64,000 bases of DNA from Hoeflea_A sp040932035 (lineage in GTDB: Bacteria > Pseudomonadota > Alphaproteobacteria > Rhizobiales > Rhizobiaceae): positions 992,001-1,056,000 of the forward strand of contig NZ_JBFRBB010000001.1 of the NCBI RefSeq assembly GCF_040932035.1, written 5' to 3'. Positions 15,841 through 24,004 of the stretch are shown here, piece after piece. A program made the translations under genes and the position numbers. Under the pieces are notes generated by a model that searched no databases, had not been told where the DNA came from, and saw nothing but the letters and a program-made list of their open reading frames with translations. Position 1 is the first letter of the stretch, and each line of letters starts with the position of its first letter.

Positions 15841-17184
15841 ATGGGTTTTCCGGATCGTGCAGAATACGTCATCGTTGGAGCGGGAATCCACGGTCTTTCG
15901 ACTGCCTGGCGGTTGGCTGAACGCCTGATTGAGCAGGGCAGGGAAGTTGAAGGTCGCATAATTGTTCTCGACAAATCAGGAATCGCCTCGGGTGCCTCCG
16001 GTATCGCTTGCGGCGTTGTTCGCAACAACTATTTCCAACCGGCCATGCGCAATTTGATGGCGCATTCGGTGGGTGTCTGGGAAAGCGACCCGGAAGCCTT
16101 CAGCTATCACCCCGTCGGATACATGCAGATTTCCTGCGAAGCAATGCATAATGACATTGCACAAATCTATTCCGAGCAGCAGGCAATCGGATACGAGAGC
16201 GTTTTCATCGAGGGTGCAGACGCGTCAGCCAGCTACATGCGCGGCATATTCGACGACTGGCAGGCCAAGGGCATCACCTCTGTTCTGCACGAAAAGCGCG
16301 GCGGCTACGCAAACAACACGACATCCATATACGGCCTGGCCAAGAAGGCTGAGGCACTGGGTGTCCGCATAATCACCGGCGTCGAGGTCAAGGGCTTCGT
16401 CACGCAAAACGGGTCGGGAGCGGTGGCTGCCGTCGATACAAACCGCGGCATGATTTCCTGTGAGCATGTCGTCATCGGCGCCGGACCGTGGGTACGCGAT
16501 TTCTGGAACATGCTTGATCTGCCGAAACAGATCACCGTGAAGGATCTCGACGGCACTATTCACGACAATGTGGACATGTGGCGGTTCTGGCAGCTGGAGG
16601 AGGGCGTTCTTCAGGTCGATCCGGGAATGATGCTGACCAATGACGGCAAGATGCCGCCGGTCATCCATGTCGATACCGACGCGCCGCTTTATTCGGATGT
16701 CGACAAAAGCCTCATAACCGACGAGATGTGGGGCATCTATTACAAGCCTGACTGGCACTTCGGTGGAATTCAGGGTGGCGCCTCCCCCTACAAGGTGGAA
16801 ACACCGGTGGATGAGGTGGCGATCGACCCATACGGGCCGTCCAGTCCGGAATTCGTTTCCAGCCATGAATTTGCCCATATGTGGGTATCGGCCCTGGCCC
16901 ATTGCCAGGCGCGATTCGAAGGTAAAATGCCCAAATATCACCGCGAACCATCGGGCGGTATCGGTTGCTTCACACCAGACAGCTTCCCGGTATTCGATCG
17001 CTTTCGCGAAAACGTTTCAATCATTGCCGACAGCAACCACGGCTACAAGATGCTCGGTGTCGGGCGCCTGGTCGCCGATGAGGTGATGGGTGACGAACAG
17101 GAGTTGCTGAAACCATTCCGTTTTGACCGTTTCAGTAAGGGCGCGCTCCATCCGACATCGAGCAGCCCGTTTCCGTGGAGCTGA
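15841..17184 (+). CDS. FAD-dependent amine/amino-acid oxidoreductase (DAO family)
   Basis: Single-chain flavoprotein of 447 residues. The dinucleotide-binding motif is at the N-terminus (YVIVGAGIHGLSTAWRLAE), followed by GIASGASGIACGVVRNNYFQPAMRNLMAHS, as in sarcosine oxidase beta / glycine-oxidase relatives, and a C-terminal FAD-contact segment near NVSIIADSNHGYKMLGVGRLVADEV. The start at ATG 15841 has GAGGA upstream. It is first in the operon with the glutamine-synthetase-like ligase and GlxBCD subunits. I infer oxidation of a secondary or N-methylated amino acid, possibly N-methylglutamate or sarcosine, releasing formaldehyde; the substrate is not provable from sequence. If N-methylglutamate is the substrate, it would replace the usual four-subunit MgdABCD. 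Confidence 0.85.
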   Translation: MGFPDRAEYVIVGAGIHGLSTAWRLAERLIEQGREVEGRIIVLDKSGIASGASGIACGVVRNNYFQPAMRNLMAHSVGVWESDPEAFSYHPVGYMQISCEAMHNDIAQIYSEQQAIGYESVFIEGADASASYMRGIFDDWQAKGITSVLHEKRGGYANNTTSIYGLAKKAEALGVRIITGVEVKGFVTQNGSGAVAAVDTNRGMISCEHVVIGAGPWVRDFWNMLDLPKQITVKDLDGTIHDNVDMWRFWQLEEGVLQVDPGMMLTNDGKMPPVIHVDTDAPLYSDVDKSLITDEMWGIYYKPDWHFGGIQGGASPYKVETPVDEVAIDPYGPSSPEFVSSHEFAHMWVSALAHCQARFEGKMPKYHREPSGGIGCFTPDSFPVFDRFRENVSIIADSNHGYKMLGVGRLVADEVMGDEQELLKPFRFDRFSKGALHPTSSSPFPWS

Positions 17185-17241
17185 CCGACGGCATTTGAAA
17201 GGGACCAGAGATCCCGTGGCCATTAAATAGGGAGGATATCC

Positions 17242-18723
17242 GTGGCACGTATGGATATTGAGAATTTTGTAGAAGCCGATGGCAGGGACGCACAGATAAA
17301 GGAAGTGCGTGCCAAGATCGATGAGCTGGGTATCGAGTATCTTTACCTGCAGTTCGTTTCCGTCACCGGAAAAATCATGGGCAAGGGCATCCCGGCCGAC
17401 CACTGGGAAAGCGTTGCCAAAAAGGGCTTTCAGCTGGTTTACGGCGCCACGGTGAACCTTTTCACCAACCGGCACGGCGAATATCTCGGCTACGGGCCGG
17501 AAGCGGCCGAGCTTGTGGGCATTCCGGAGCCGGAAACCATGATGCAGTTGCCGTGGGACAAGCGCATCGCGCGTTTCTACTGCACGCTCTTTCGCAACCG
17601 GGAGGAAAAAGAGGATCCGGGTGGTTTCCTGACGTCCGATTGCCGTGGCAACCTTCGGCGCCTTCACGCCGATTTTGCCGGAAAACACGACGGTCTGCGC
17701 CTGCGCATGGGCACGGAACCGGAAATGATGTGGCTGAAGAAGGACGAAAACGGCAAGCCCGCGGGTGGCTTTTCCAAACCCTATTGCTATCACATCGATC
17801 AGTTCGAGAGCCTTCGTCCGGTCTATATGAAAGTCATGGAATACTCCCGCGCCATGGGTCTCGACATGATCCAGGGCGACCATGAGGATGCGCCGGGTCA
17901 GCTTGAGCTCAACTGGATGTTCGACGACGTTCTGCGTAACGCCGACCGGTTGACGACCTATCGCCAGATCTGCGCCCAGGTTGCGCGCGAGTTCAACCTG
18001 ATCGCCTGTTTCATGACCAAACCGTTCATGGGTGTTTCCGCCTCCGGCTGCCACCACAATATGTCGCTGTGGCGCGGCGGTGAGGACCATCTGCGTCCGA
18101 CCGGAAATGATCCTGAAAACCTGCCGGGCATGAGTGAAAACTACATGTATGTCTCGGGCGGCACGAACACCTTCATGCCGGACGGCGACGACGTTCAGAT
18201 GCCGGGCAAGGCCGGACTCGCGGCCATTGGTGGCATTGTCCACCATCTTCGGGCCCTCACGGCCATCGGCTCGTCCACGGTGAACTCATATCGGCGTCTC
18301 TGGGACACCGGATTCTGGGCACCGGTTTTTGCCGACTGGGGTTTCCAGAACCGGACCACGGGTCTGCGCGTCTCTGCACCGGGCCGGTTTGAGTACCGTT
18401 CCGTTGATTCCATGGTCAACCCGTATCTGATGGGCGCTGCAATCCTGGCGGCCGCCGATGACGGGATCGACAACAGTCTCGACCCGGGCGAACCGGAAGA
18501 ACGCAACATCTACGAAGCCATCGAGGCCGGCAAGGATGTCAAAAAGCTGCCGATGTCGCTTGGCGAGGCGTTGGAGGCTCTGGCCGCGGACGAGGTCGTT
18601 CAGCGGGGTCTGCCTGGTGAAATGTACCGTCTGTACCACGAATACAAGTGGGACGAGTGGGAGCGTTTCATGCACACGGTCACCGAATGGGATCAGGACA
18701 CCTACATGGAATGCCTGCCTTAA
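17242..18723 (+). CDS. Glutamine-synthetase-family ligase, candidate gamma-glutamylmethylamide synthetase
   Basis: Cytoplasmic ATP-dependent amide ligase of 493 residues, started at a GTG 7 bp after GGGAGGAT. The catalytic core is complete: the metal-ligand segment MGTEPEMMWL, GDHEDAPGQLELNW, the nucleotide/metal loop GVSASGCHHNMSLW, NSYRRL, and the C-terminal FEYRSVDSMVNPYLMGAAILAA. The N-terminal beta-grasp domain (IEYLYLQFVSVTGKIMGKGIPADHW) is of the non-canonical type seen in catabolic paralogues. It lies directly before the GlxBCD/MgsABC-like genes and in one operon with amine uptake and demethylation genes. Gamma-glutamylation of methylamine or another amine is therefore more likely than housekeeping glutamine synthesis. 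Its N-terminus differs from classical GmaS/GlnT as I remember it, so substrate is inferred. Confidence 0.85.
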   Translation: MARMDIENFVEADGRDAQIKEVRAKIDELGIEYLYLQFVSVTGKIMGKGIPADHWESVAKKGFQLVYGATVNLFTNRHGEYLGYGPEAAELVGIPEPETMMQLPWDKRIARFYCTLFRNREEKEDPGGFLTSDCRGNLRRLHADFAGKHDGLRLRMGTEPEMMWLKKDENGKPAGGFSKPYCYHIDQFESLRPVYMKVMEYSRAMGLDMIQGDHEDAPGQLELNWMFDDVLRNADRLTTYRQICAQVAREFNLIACFMTKPFMGVSASGCHHNMSLWRGGEDHLRPTGNDPENLPGMSENYMYVSGGTNTFMPDGDDVQMPGKAGLAAIGGIVHHLRALTAIGSSTVNSYRRLWDTGFWAPVFADWGFQNRTTGLRVSAPGRFEYRSVDSMVNPYLMGAAILAAADDGIDNSLDPGEPEERNIYEAIEAGKDVKKLPMSLGEALEALAADEVVQRGLPGEMYRLYHEYKWDEWERFMHTVTEWDQDTYMECLP

Positions 18724-18795
18724 GGAAAAACAGCGCGGCGTCGCAACGGACGCCGTCAATCAGACAAACACGTTAATATTGGAGGATCGCATTCC

Positions 18796-19731
18796 ATGTG
18801 TGGGATTGCAGGACTTATCCACCGAAGTGGCAGTTCGAATGTTGGTCTGGAAATGACCTCGATGCTGCAGGCCCTTAAGCACCGTGGACCGGATTCAACC
18901 GGATTTGCGGTCTACGGCCCGCCAAATCCAGGCGACTACGTTATGCGGGTGAAGGTGGCCGAACGCGAGGATATCGAGCGTGGGCATGGCATCATGGACG
19001 TTATATCCGGACGCATCGCAGAGTTGGAAAAAAGACTCGACGCGCACGGAGCCAACGTCAAGCAGAAGGACGAGGCAACGCCTTATGCACTGCGTTATGT
19101 CATGAGCCATGACGGCGACACGGCGGCGATGGCCGCTAATATTGAGGAGATCGACGGGGTTGAAATCCTTTCCTTCGGCAACGGCCTTGAGCTTATCAAG
19201 GACCTTGGCGATGCCGGCGAGGTTGCCGAAACCTACCAGCTGAATGATTTCAACGGAACGCATGCTATCGGTCACACCCGCATGGCGACGGAGTCGGATG
19301 TCGATATCCGCTCGGCGCACCCCTATTGGGCATTCCCGTACAACGATGTTTCGGTGGTGCATAACGGTCAGATCACCAACTACTGGCTTATGCGCAGACA
19401 GATGGAGCGCAAGGGCCACCGGTTCATGTCGAACTGCGACTCCGAACTGTTGGCCGTCTACACGGCGCACAATCTCGCCAATGGCGTCAGCCTTGATGAC
19501 AGCCTGCGGCGTTCGATCGAGGAAATCGACGGGGTCTTTACTTATCTGGTTGCAACGAAAGACCAGCTCGGCATGGCCAAGGATACGATGGCGGCCAAGC
19601 CGCTTGTTCTCTACGAGAGCGACGACCTGATCGCAATGGCCTCCGAGGAGGTCGCGATCCGCGCCATTCTTCCACAGGAAATTGACACTTACGATCCGTA
19701 TGACGAGGAGGTTCGGGTATGGCAGGCGTAA
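18796..19731 (+). CDS. glxB: Class II glutamine amidotransferase subunit (GlxB / MgsA-like)
   Basis: 311 residues starting MCGIAGLIHRSG, so the catalytic nucleophile Cys2 is exposed after Met removal, as in GltB and GlmS. It is an isolated amidotransferase domain (residues about 2-300), with NGTHAIGHTRMATESDVDIRSAHPYW, VVHNGQITNYWLMRRQMERKGHRF and SNCDSELLAVYTAHNL matching the Ntn-hydrolase glutaminase fold. GGAGG lies 8 bases before the ATG. It corresponds to domain 1 of glutamate synthase, here a separate chain, as in N-methylglutamate synthase (MgsA) and rhizobial GlxB. It overlaps the next gene by 13 bp. Confidence 0.9.
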   Translation: MCGIAGLIHRSGSSNVGLEMTSMLQALKHRGPDSTGFAVYGPPNPGDYVMRVKVAEREDIERGHGIMDVISGRIAELEKRLDAHGANVKQKDEATPYALRYVMSHDGDTAAMAANIEEIDGVEILSFGNGLELIKDLGDAGEVAETYQLNDFNGTHAIGHTRMATESDVDIRSAHPYWAFPYNDVSVVHNGQITNYWLMRRQMERKGHRFMSNCDSELLAVYTAHNLANGVSLDDSLRRSIEEIDGVFTYLVATKDQLGMAKDTMAAKPLVLYESDDLIAMASEEVAIRAILPQEIDTYDPYDEEVRVWQA

Positions 19732-20588
19732 CGGACACTGAACTTCAGGGCATGACCCAGGAGGAGCGCGCCGATGCGCTCGGCATGACCACCGAACAAC
19801 TGACGGGACGTTCGCTCTTTGTCGAATTCGACCCTGACGCGGAGGCCCGGTTCACCTATCCGTGGGCGCCGGAGGTCGACTACAACAAGCGTATCGAAAT
19901 CGATACCGACGATCTGACCACGACCGAAGTGAACGACAGGATGCGGGCGCTGATGGATGAGGGCTACGGCACGATCGTTGTCAAGAATCCGCGCGGAAAA
20001 CACTCGCTGGGCGTTGGAGTCCTCAGCCGCCTGAACCTGATTTTCGAAGGTTCGCTCGGTTATTTCGCCGTCGGTCTCATCGACGGGCCCAATGTGCGCA
20101 TCAACGGCCGTGTCGGCTGGTCATGCGGTGAAAACATGATGGCCGGCACTGTGCTCGTGGAAAAGAATGCGGGTTCGACATTCGGCGCGGCGATACGTGG
20201 CGGCGATCTTGTCTGCCGCGGATCTGTCGGCTCGCGTACCGGCATTGACCAAAAGGGCGGCACCATCATTGTCGGTGGCGATACTGGTGCGCTCTCAGGT
20301 TTCATGATGCAGCGCGGCCGTATGATTGTGTGCGGCAATGCGGGCAAGAACCTCGGCGATTCCATGTATGACGGAACGATTTATGTCGGCGGCGAAATTA
20401 AGTCGCTGGGTGTCGATGCCATCAAGGTCGATCTAACAGATCTCGATCGCAAATGGTTGACGCGCAAGCTGACGCAATACGAGCTCATGCCGGACAACGG
20501 CGTCGAGCATTTCACCAAGGTTGTCGCCGGAAAACAGCTCTGGAACTACGACAATCTCGAACCAACCGAAAAGAAACTCATTCTCTAA
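19719..20588 (+). CDS. glxC: GXGXG-domain subunit of a split glutamate synthase (GlxC / MgsB-like)
   Basis: 289 residues. The C-terminal two thirds form the right-handed beta-helix of glutamate synthase domain 3, recognisable by its repeating turns: INGRVGWSCGENMMAG, STFGAAIRGGDLVCRGSVGSRTGIDQKGGTIIVGGDTG, FMMQRGRMIVCGNAGKNLGDSMYDGTIYVGGE. The first ~85 residues are a family-specific extension. In the whole enzyme this domain organises the ammonia tunnel and contacts the FMN subunit. It overlaps glxB by 13 bp and is 22 bp before glxD, consistent with a stoichiometric three-chain complex. Confidence 0.9.
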   Translation: MAGVTDTELQGMTQEERADALGMTTEQLTGRSLFVEFDPDAEARFTYPWAPEVDYNKRIEIDTDDLTTTEVNDRMRALMDEGYGTIVVKNPRGKHSLGVGVLSRLNLIFEGSLGYFAVGLIDGPNVRINGRVGWSCGENMMAGTVLVEKNAGSTFGAAIRGGDLVCRGSVGSRTGIDQKGGTIIVGGDTGALSGFMMQRGRMIVCGNAGKNLGDSMYDGTIYVGGEIKSLGVDAIKVDLTDLDRKWLTRKLTQYELMPDNGVEHFTKVVAGKQLWNYDNLEPTEKKLIL

Positions 20589-20610
20589 GTCACGGAAAGG
20601 ACTGCGAATA

Positions 20611-21966
20611 ATGGATCAGATACGCAAAAAACCGCTTGACCGTGACGTCTATCGGCTTGGAAACTCCTTCGTCTTTCCACCGCATGTCATTGACGATATT
20701 CACATCAAGTCCGAACTCGGGCGTTATCGCATGCGCGGATTTTCACTGTTCAAGAAAATCCCCCATTGGGACGACCTGACGTTCCTGCCGGGAACGCTAA
20801 CGCGGTTTGTGATCGAGGGTTATCGCGAGAAATGCGAAACCAGAACCGTTATCGGACCGCGTGCAAAACGGCCGCTTGATCTGGACATTCCCGTCTACAT
20901 CACCGGCATGAGTTTCGGCGCCCTGTCCTACGAGGCCAAGACGGCCTTGGCGCGCGGAGCGACAATGGCCGGCACTGCAACCTGCTCCGGCGAGGGCGGC
21001 ATGATCCCGGACGAGCGTCGCTATTCGACCAAGTGGCTTTATCAGTGCATTCAGTCGCGCTACGGCTTCAATCCGCATCACCTCATGCTGGCGGACGGCG
21101 TTGAATTCTTCATCGGGCAGGGCTGTAAGGTCGGTCTCGGCGGCCACCTGATGGGTCAGAAGGTTACGGACCAGGTGGCGGAGATGCGTTCCCTGCCGGC
21201 CGGTATCGACCAGCGCTCGCCCGCACGTCATCCCGACTGGCTCGGGCCGGACGATCTTGCCTTGAAAATCCAGGAGATCAGGGAGGCGACGGACTGGCAG
21301 ATCCCGATCCAGCTGAAACTGGGCGCAGCGCGCGTCTATGACGATGTGCGCATGGCGGTCAAATGTGATCCGGACTCCATCTACATTGACGGCATGGAAG
21401 GCGGAACGGGCGCCGGGCCGCATCTGGCCACCGAAGACACCGGCGTGCCGGGGATTGCAGCAATCCGACAGGCCCGCAAGGCCATTGATGACCTTGGCAA
21501 GACCGACGACATCACGCTGATCTATGCTGGCGGTATCCGAAACGGCGCCGATGTCGCGAAAGCCATTGCGCTCGGGGCGGATGCCATTGCCATCGGTCAC
21601 TCGGCAATGATGGCGCTCAACTGCAACAAGGATATTCCCGAAGCAGACTTTGAAGAGGAAATGGGTGTTGAGGCCGGCAATTGCTACCACTGCCACACAG
21701 GCCGTTGTCCGGTGGGCGTGGCGACACAGGATCCGGCGCTACGCGCCCGCCTTGATCCGGACGAGGCAGCCGAGCGGGTCTACAACTTCCTGCACACGCT
21801 GACCATCGAGGCTCAACTTTTTGCACGCGCCTGCGGCAAGACCAATGTCCACTCGCTTGAACCTGAAGACCTGGCGGCCCTGACCATGGAAGCCTCGGCG
21901 ATGGCAGGCGTTCCGCTTGCGGGCACCAACTACACGGTTGGCGTCGAAGATTATCACCATCTCTAG
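20611..21966 (+). CDS. glxD: FMN-binding glutamate-synthase-like catalytic subunit (GlxD / MgsC-like)
   Basis: 451-residue TIM-barrel flavoprotein equivalent to the synthase domain of GltB. Visible are ITGMSFGALSYEAKTALARGA at the barrel start, NTGEGG-like CSGEGGMIPDERRY, IQLKLGAARVYDDVRM, IDGMEGGTGAGPHLATEDTGVP, YAGGIRNGADVAKAIALGADAIAIGHSAMMAL (FMN phosphate site), and the cysteine cluster CYHCHTGRCPVGVATQDP that binds the 3Fe-4S centre in glutamate synthases. With GlxB and GlxC it should make a complex that moves nitrogen or N-methyl groups between gamma-glutamyl amides or glutamine and a 2-oxo acid. N-methylglutamate synthase is the best-known example. Confidence 0.9.
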   Translation: MDQIRKKPLDRDVYRLGNSFVFPPHVIDDIHIKSELGRYRMRGFSLFKKIPHWDDLTFLPGTLTRFVIEGYREKCETRTVIGPRAKRPLDLDIPVYITGMSFGALSYEAKTALARGATMAGTATCSGEGGMIPDERRYSTKWLYQCIQSRYGFNPHHLMLADGVEFFIGQGCKVGLGGHLMGQKVTDQVAEMRSLPAGIDQRSPARHPDWLGPDDLALKIQEIREATDWQIPIQLKLGAARVYDDVRMAVKCDPDSIYIDGMEGGTGAGPHLATEDTGVPGIAAIRQARKAIDDLGKTDDITLIYAGGIRNGADVAKAIALGADAIAIGHSAMMALNCNKDIPEADFEEEMGVEAGNCYHCHTGRCPVGVATQDPALRARLDPDEAAERVYNFLHTLTIEAQLFARACGKTNVHSLEPEDLAALTMEASAMAGVPLAGTNYTVGVEDYHHL

Positions 21967-21978
21967 GGAGAAGTGCGA

Positions 21979-22392
21979 ATGGCTGGCACACAATATCGCG
22001 GCTCCGACATCAAGGACGTCAATCAGTTTCTGGAGGACTCCGCCGGGCTGGAGAGTGAACGCGAAAAGGAAATCGGGCAGCACATCGGCTACCGGTATGA
22101 CGTCAATCTTGTTCCGGATTACGAGCGGCTGACCCCCTTCCTGAAGGAGTATATGGAGGTCATGGGCTGGGATGATCTGAACTGGCTGGAAGATATTCAT
22201 ATGGGTTACGAGGACGGCAATGCCGCCGTGTTCGACCGAAATATCAATGGCTGGGTACGGGTGCCCGACACCATCGAGCTGCCGGACAATCAGCAGGACC
22301 GGGACATGATCGCCCGCGAGTTGCTGCTCAAATATCAGATGTCCGACCGTCATCCGCTCGTCAATCTCAGAAAGGCGTACAAAAAGTTTTGA
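21979..22392 (+). CDS. Conserved-looking small protein of unknown function in the methylamine operon
   Basis: 137 residues from ATG 21979, which follows GGGAGAAG. There is no signal peptide or membrane segment, so it should be cytoplasmic. The sequence is acidic and helical, with YDVNLVPDYERLTPFLKEYMEVMGWDDLNWLEDIHMGYEDGNAAVFDRNINGWVRVPDTIELPDN as its most distinctive part. It has no Cys and only two His, so it is unlikely to be a redox centre itself. I do not recognise a family. It sits 12 bp after the FMN subunit gene and 4 bp before the amidase gene, which suggests an accessory or small subunit of the synthase/oxidoreductase system. Confidence 0.75.
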   Translation: MAGTQYRGSDIKDVNQFLEDSAGLESEREKEIGQHIGYRYDVNLVPDYERLTPFLKEYMEVMGWDDLNWLEDIHMGYEDGNAAVFDRNINGWVRVPDTIELPDNQQDRDMIARELLLKYQMSDRHPLVNLRKAYKKF

Positions 22393-22396
22393 AACA

Positions 22397-23245
22397 ATGA
22401 ACAGGCCTGTCAACATAGCCTGCCTGCAAACACGGCCCCAACCGGATTTCGATTCCGCGCTGGCCGAAGCGTGGATGCTGGCCGAGACGGCGGTCAGTGT
22501 CGGGGCACAGTTGATTGTCCTTCCTGAGTATTGCGGCGGACTGCGCACCGAAGGCGCGGCATTCGCGCCACCTGCGACGGCCGAAAATACCCACCCGGTG
22601 CTCGCCGGACTGCGCGATTTTGCCCGCAGTCAGGGGGTCTGGGTGGTCATCGGTTCGCTTGCGGTGACCGGACCTGCGGGCAAGATTTACAATCGTGGCT
22701 TCGTCATTGACGATGATGGCGCCATACGGAGCCGGTACGACAAGATTCATCTCTTTGACATCGATCTGTCGGAAACGGAATCCTATCGCGAAAGTGCTTT
22801 GGTGTCGGGCGGCAGGCAGGCGGTTCTGGTGGAAACGCCATTCGGCGTTCTGGCGCACACCATTTGCTACGATTTGCGGTTTCCGGGCCTGTACCGGGAG
22901 CTGGCGCAGGCCGGTGCTGAAATTCTGCTTGTACCTGCAGCCTTCACCAAGGTTACCGGCGAAGCGCACTGGCATATTCTCAACCGGGCGCGCGCAATAG
23001 AAAACGGAGCGTTTGTCGTTGCGCCCTGCGCGGTTGGGCCCGTGGAAGGTGGCGGTGAGAGCTACGGACACTCGCTGATTATCGATCCCTGGGGGGAGGT
23101 TCTGGCCGACGGCGGCGACCTGCAGGGCATCGTGCACGCAACGATCGATCTCGGTCAGGTTGCCGAAACCCGCCAGCGCATTCCGAGCCTGTTCAATGAC
23201 CAGCACTTTGCTCTGTCCAAGGGACACGGGAGGGATGTCGCGTGA
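22397..23245 (+). CDS. Carbon-nitrogen hydrolase, omega-amidase/Nit2-like
   Basis: Nitrilase-superfamily amidase of 282 residues with the full Glu-Lys-Cys triad: Glu in LIVLPEYCGG, Lys in RYDKIHLFDID, Cys in AHTICYDLRFPGLYRELAQAGAEI. The CYDLRFP phrase and the LF-D-I-D after the Lys are typical of Nit/omega-amidase members, which hydrolyse 2-oxoglutaramate or related omega-amides. In this operon a plausible role is to clear gamma-glutamyl or 2-oxoglutaramate-type by-products of the amide-forming ligase and GlxBCD complex. It overlaps the next gene by 4 bp. Confidence 0.85.
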   Translation: MNRPVNIACLQTRPQPDFDSALAEAWMLAETAVSVGAQLIVLPEYCGGLRTEGAAFAPPATAENTHPVLAGLRDFARSQGVWVVIGSLAVTGPAGKIYNRGFVIDDDGAIRSRYDKIHLFDIDLSETESYRESALVSGGRQAVLVETPFGVLAHTICYDLRFPGLYRELAQAGAEILLVPAAFTKVTGEAHWHILNRARAIENGAFVVAPCAVGPVEGGGESYGHSLIIDPWGEVLADGGDLQGIVHATIDLGQVAETRQRIPSLFNDQHFALSKGHGRDVA

Positions 23246-23847
23246 ATTCACTGGCACAACTGGATGACCTTATGCATGCGCCGCACCCCGAAAAAAGCCG
23301 GTTTTTACGCTGGCAGTGCCGCGTGCGCCAGATGGCCATGCGCGGAAAGTCCGGGCAGCCGGACGACGGCGTCATGCCGGCGGTCCTGCTGCCCGGCGAG
23401 GATGCGCCCATGGGTCAGATCGTCACCGTCCTTTCCAAACGGGCGCAGTACTCGAAAACGCCCGAACTGATGCACATTGCCCGGCGCACAAACGATCCCG
23501 CGCAACGCCGCGAAAAGGCTCTTCAGTATTTTTCCGAAACCTATTTTCAAAAGGCCAACGAGTTCTCGGATGTACTGACCGCGGTGTTCTCTCCGAATTC
23601 GGCCGGTGCAAGGAGCATTGAAGACGCAGGAACCTGCAATTTGCTCTTTGACGCCTATGGTCAGCATTTTGATCTTGCGTGCACCGTCAGTCGCCTGGCG
23701 CCGGACCATTGGCAGCATCAGGCAACGTGGTGGCACAATTTTCAGTTCAACCCGCATTTGCACCCGCAATCGGTGGTGCTCGCTTTCAAACCGGATTGGG
23801 ACCGTTGCACAGCCGATGAGGCAACGCAGCGGAATAATGGCAATTAG
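23242..23847 (+). CDS. Hypothetical protein at the end of the GlxBCD operon
   Basis: 201 residues, no signal peptide or membrane helix, basic N-terminal part (SRFLRWQCRVRQMAMRGKSG) and a C-terminal segment rich in aromatic and His residues (WQHQATWWHNFQFNPHLHPQSVVLAFKPDW). The clustered His residues (HWQH, WWHN, HLHP) could form a metal or haem site; this is only a suggestion. I cannot place it in a family. It is translationally coupled to the amidase gene (GTGA overlap at 23242-23245), so it likely acts in the same pathway. About 157 bp separate it from the amine ABC importer. Confidence 0.72.
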   Translation: MNSLAQLDDLMHAPHPEKSRFLRWQCRVRQMAMRGKSGQPDDGVMPAVLLPGEDAPMGQIVTVLSKRAQYSKTPELMHIARRTNDPAQRREKALQYFSETYFQKANEFSDVLTAVFSPNSAGARSIEDAGTCNLLFDAYGQHFDLACTVSRLAPDHWQHQATWWHNFQFNPHLHPQSVVLAFKPDWDRCTADEATQRNNGN

Positions 23848-24004
23848 CCGACAATCGTGTCCCCGGGATTGATTTTCCGAGGCGCAACATACGGAGGATA
23901 GAACGACAGATTTTTTAGTTGGCCTGTATGCCGAATAAAAAGAATCCAACAGACGTGTGCAGGCAATTTGAACAGGTAAATCTCATCAATCGGGAGGATG
24001 AAAA

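Noticed and set aside
17017..18246. Open frame of 409 codons on the minus strand
   Set aside because: It is antisense to the FAD oxidoreductase end and the glutamine-synthetase-like ligase, whose motifs are complete. It is a GC-rich shadow frame.
17242..18723. Calling the ligase a housekeeping glutamine synthetase (GlnA)
   Set aside because: No glnB neighbour, an atypical N-terminus, and a tight operon with amine catabolism genes.
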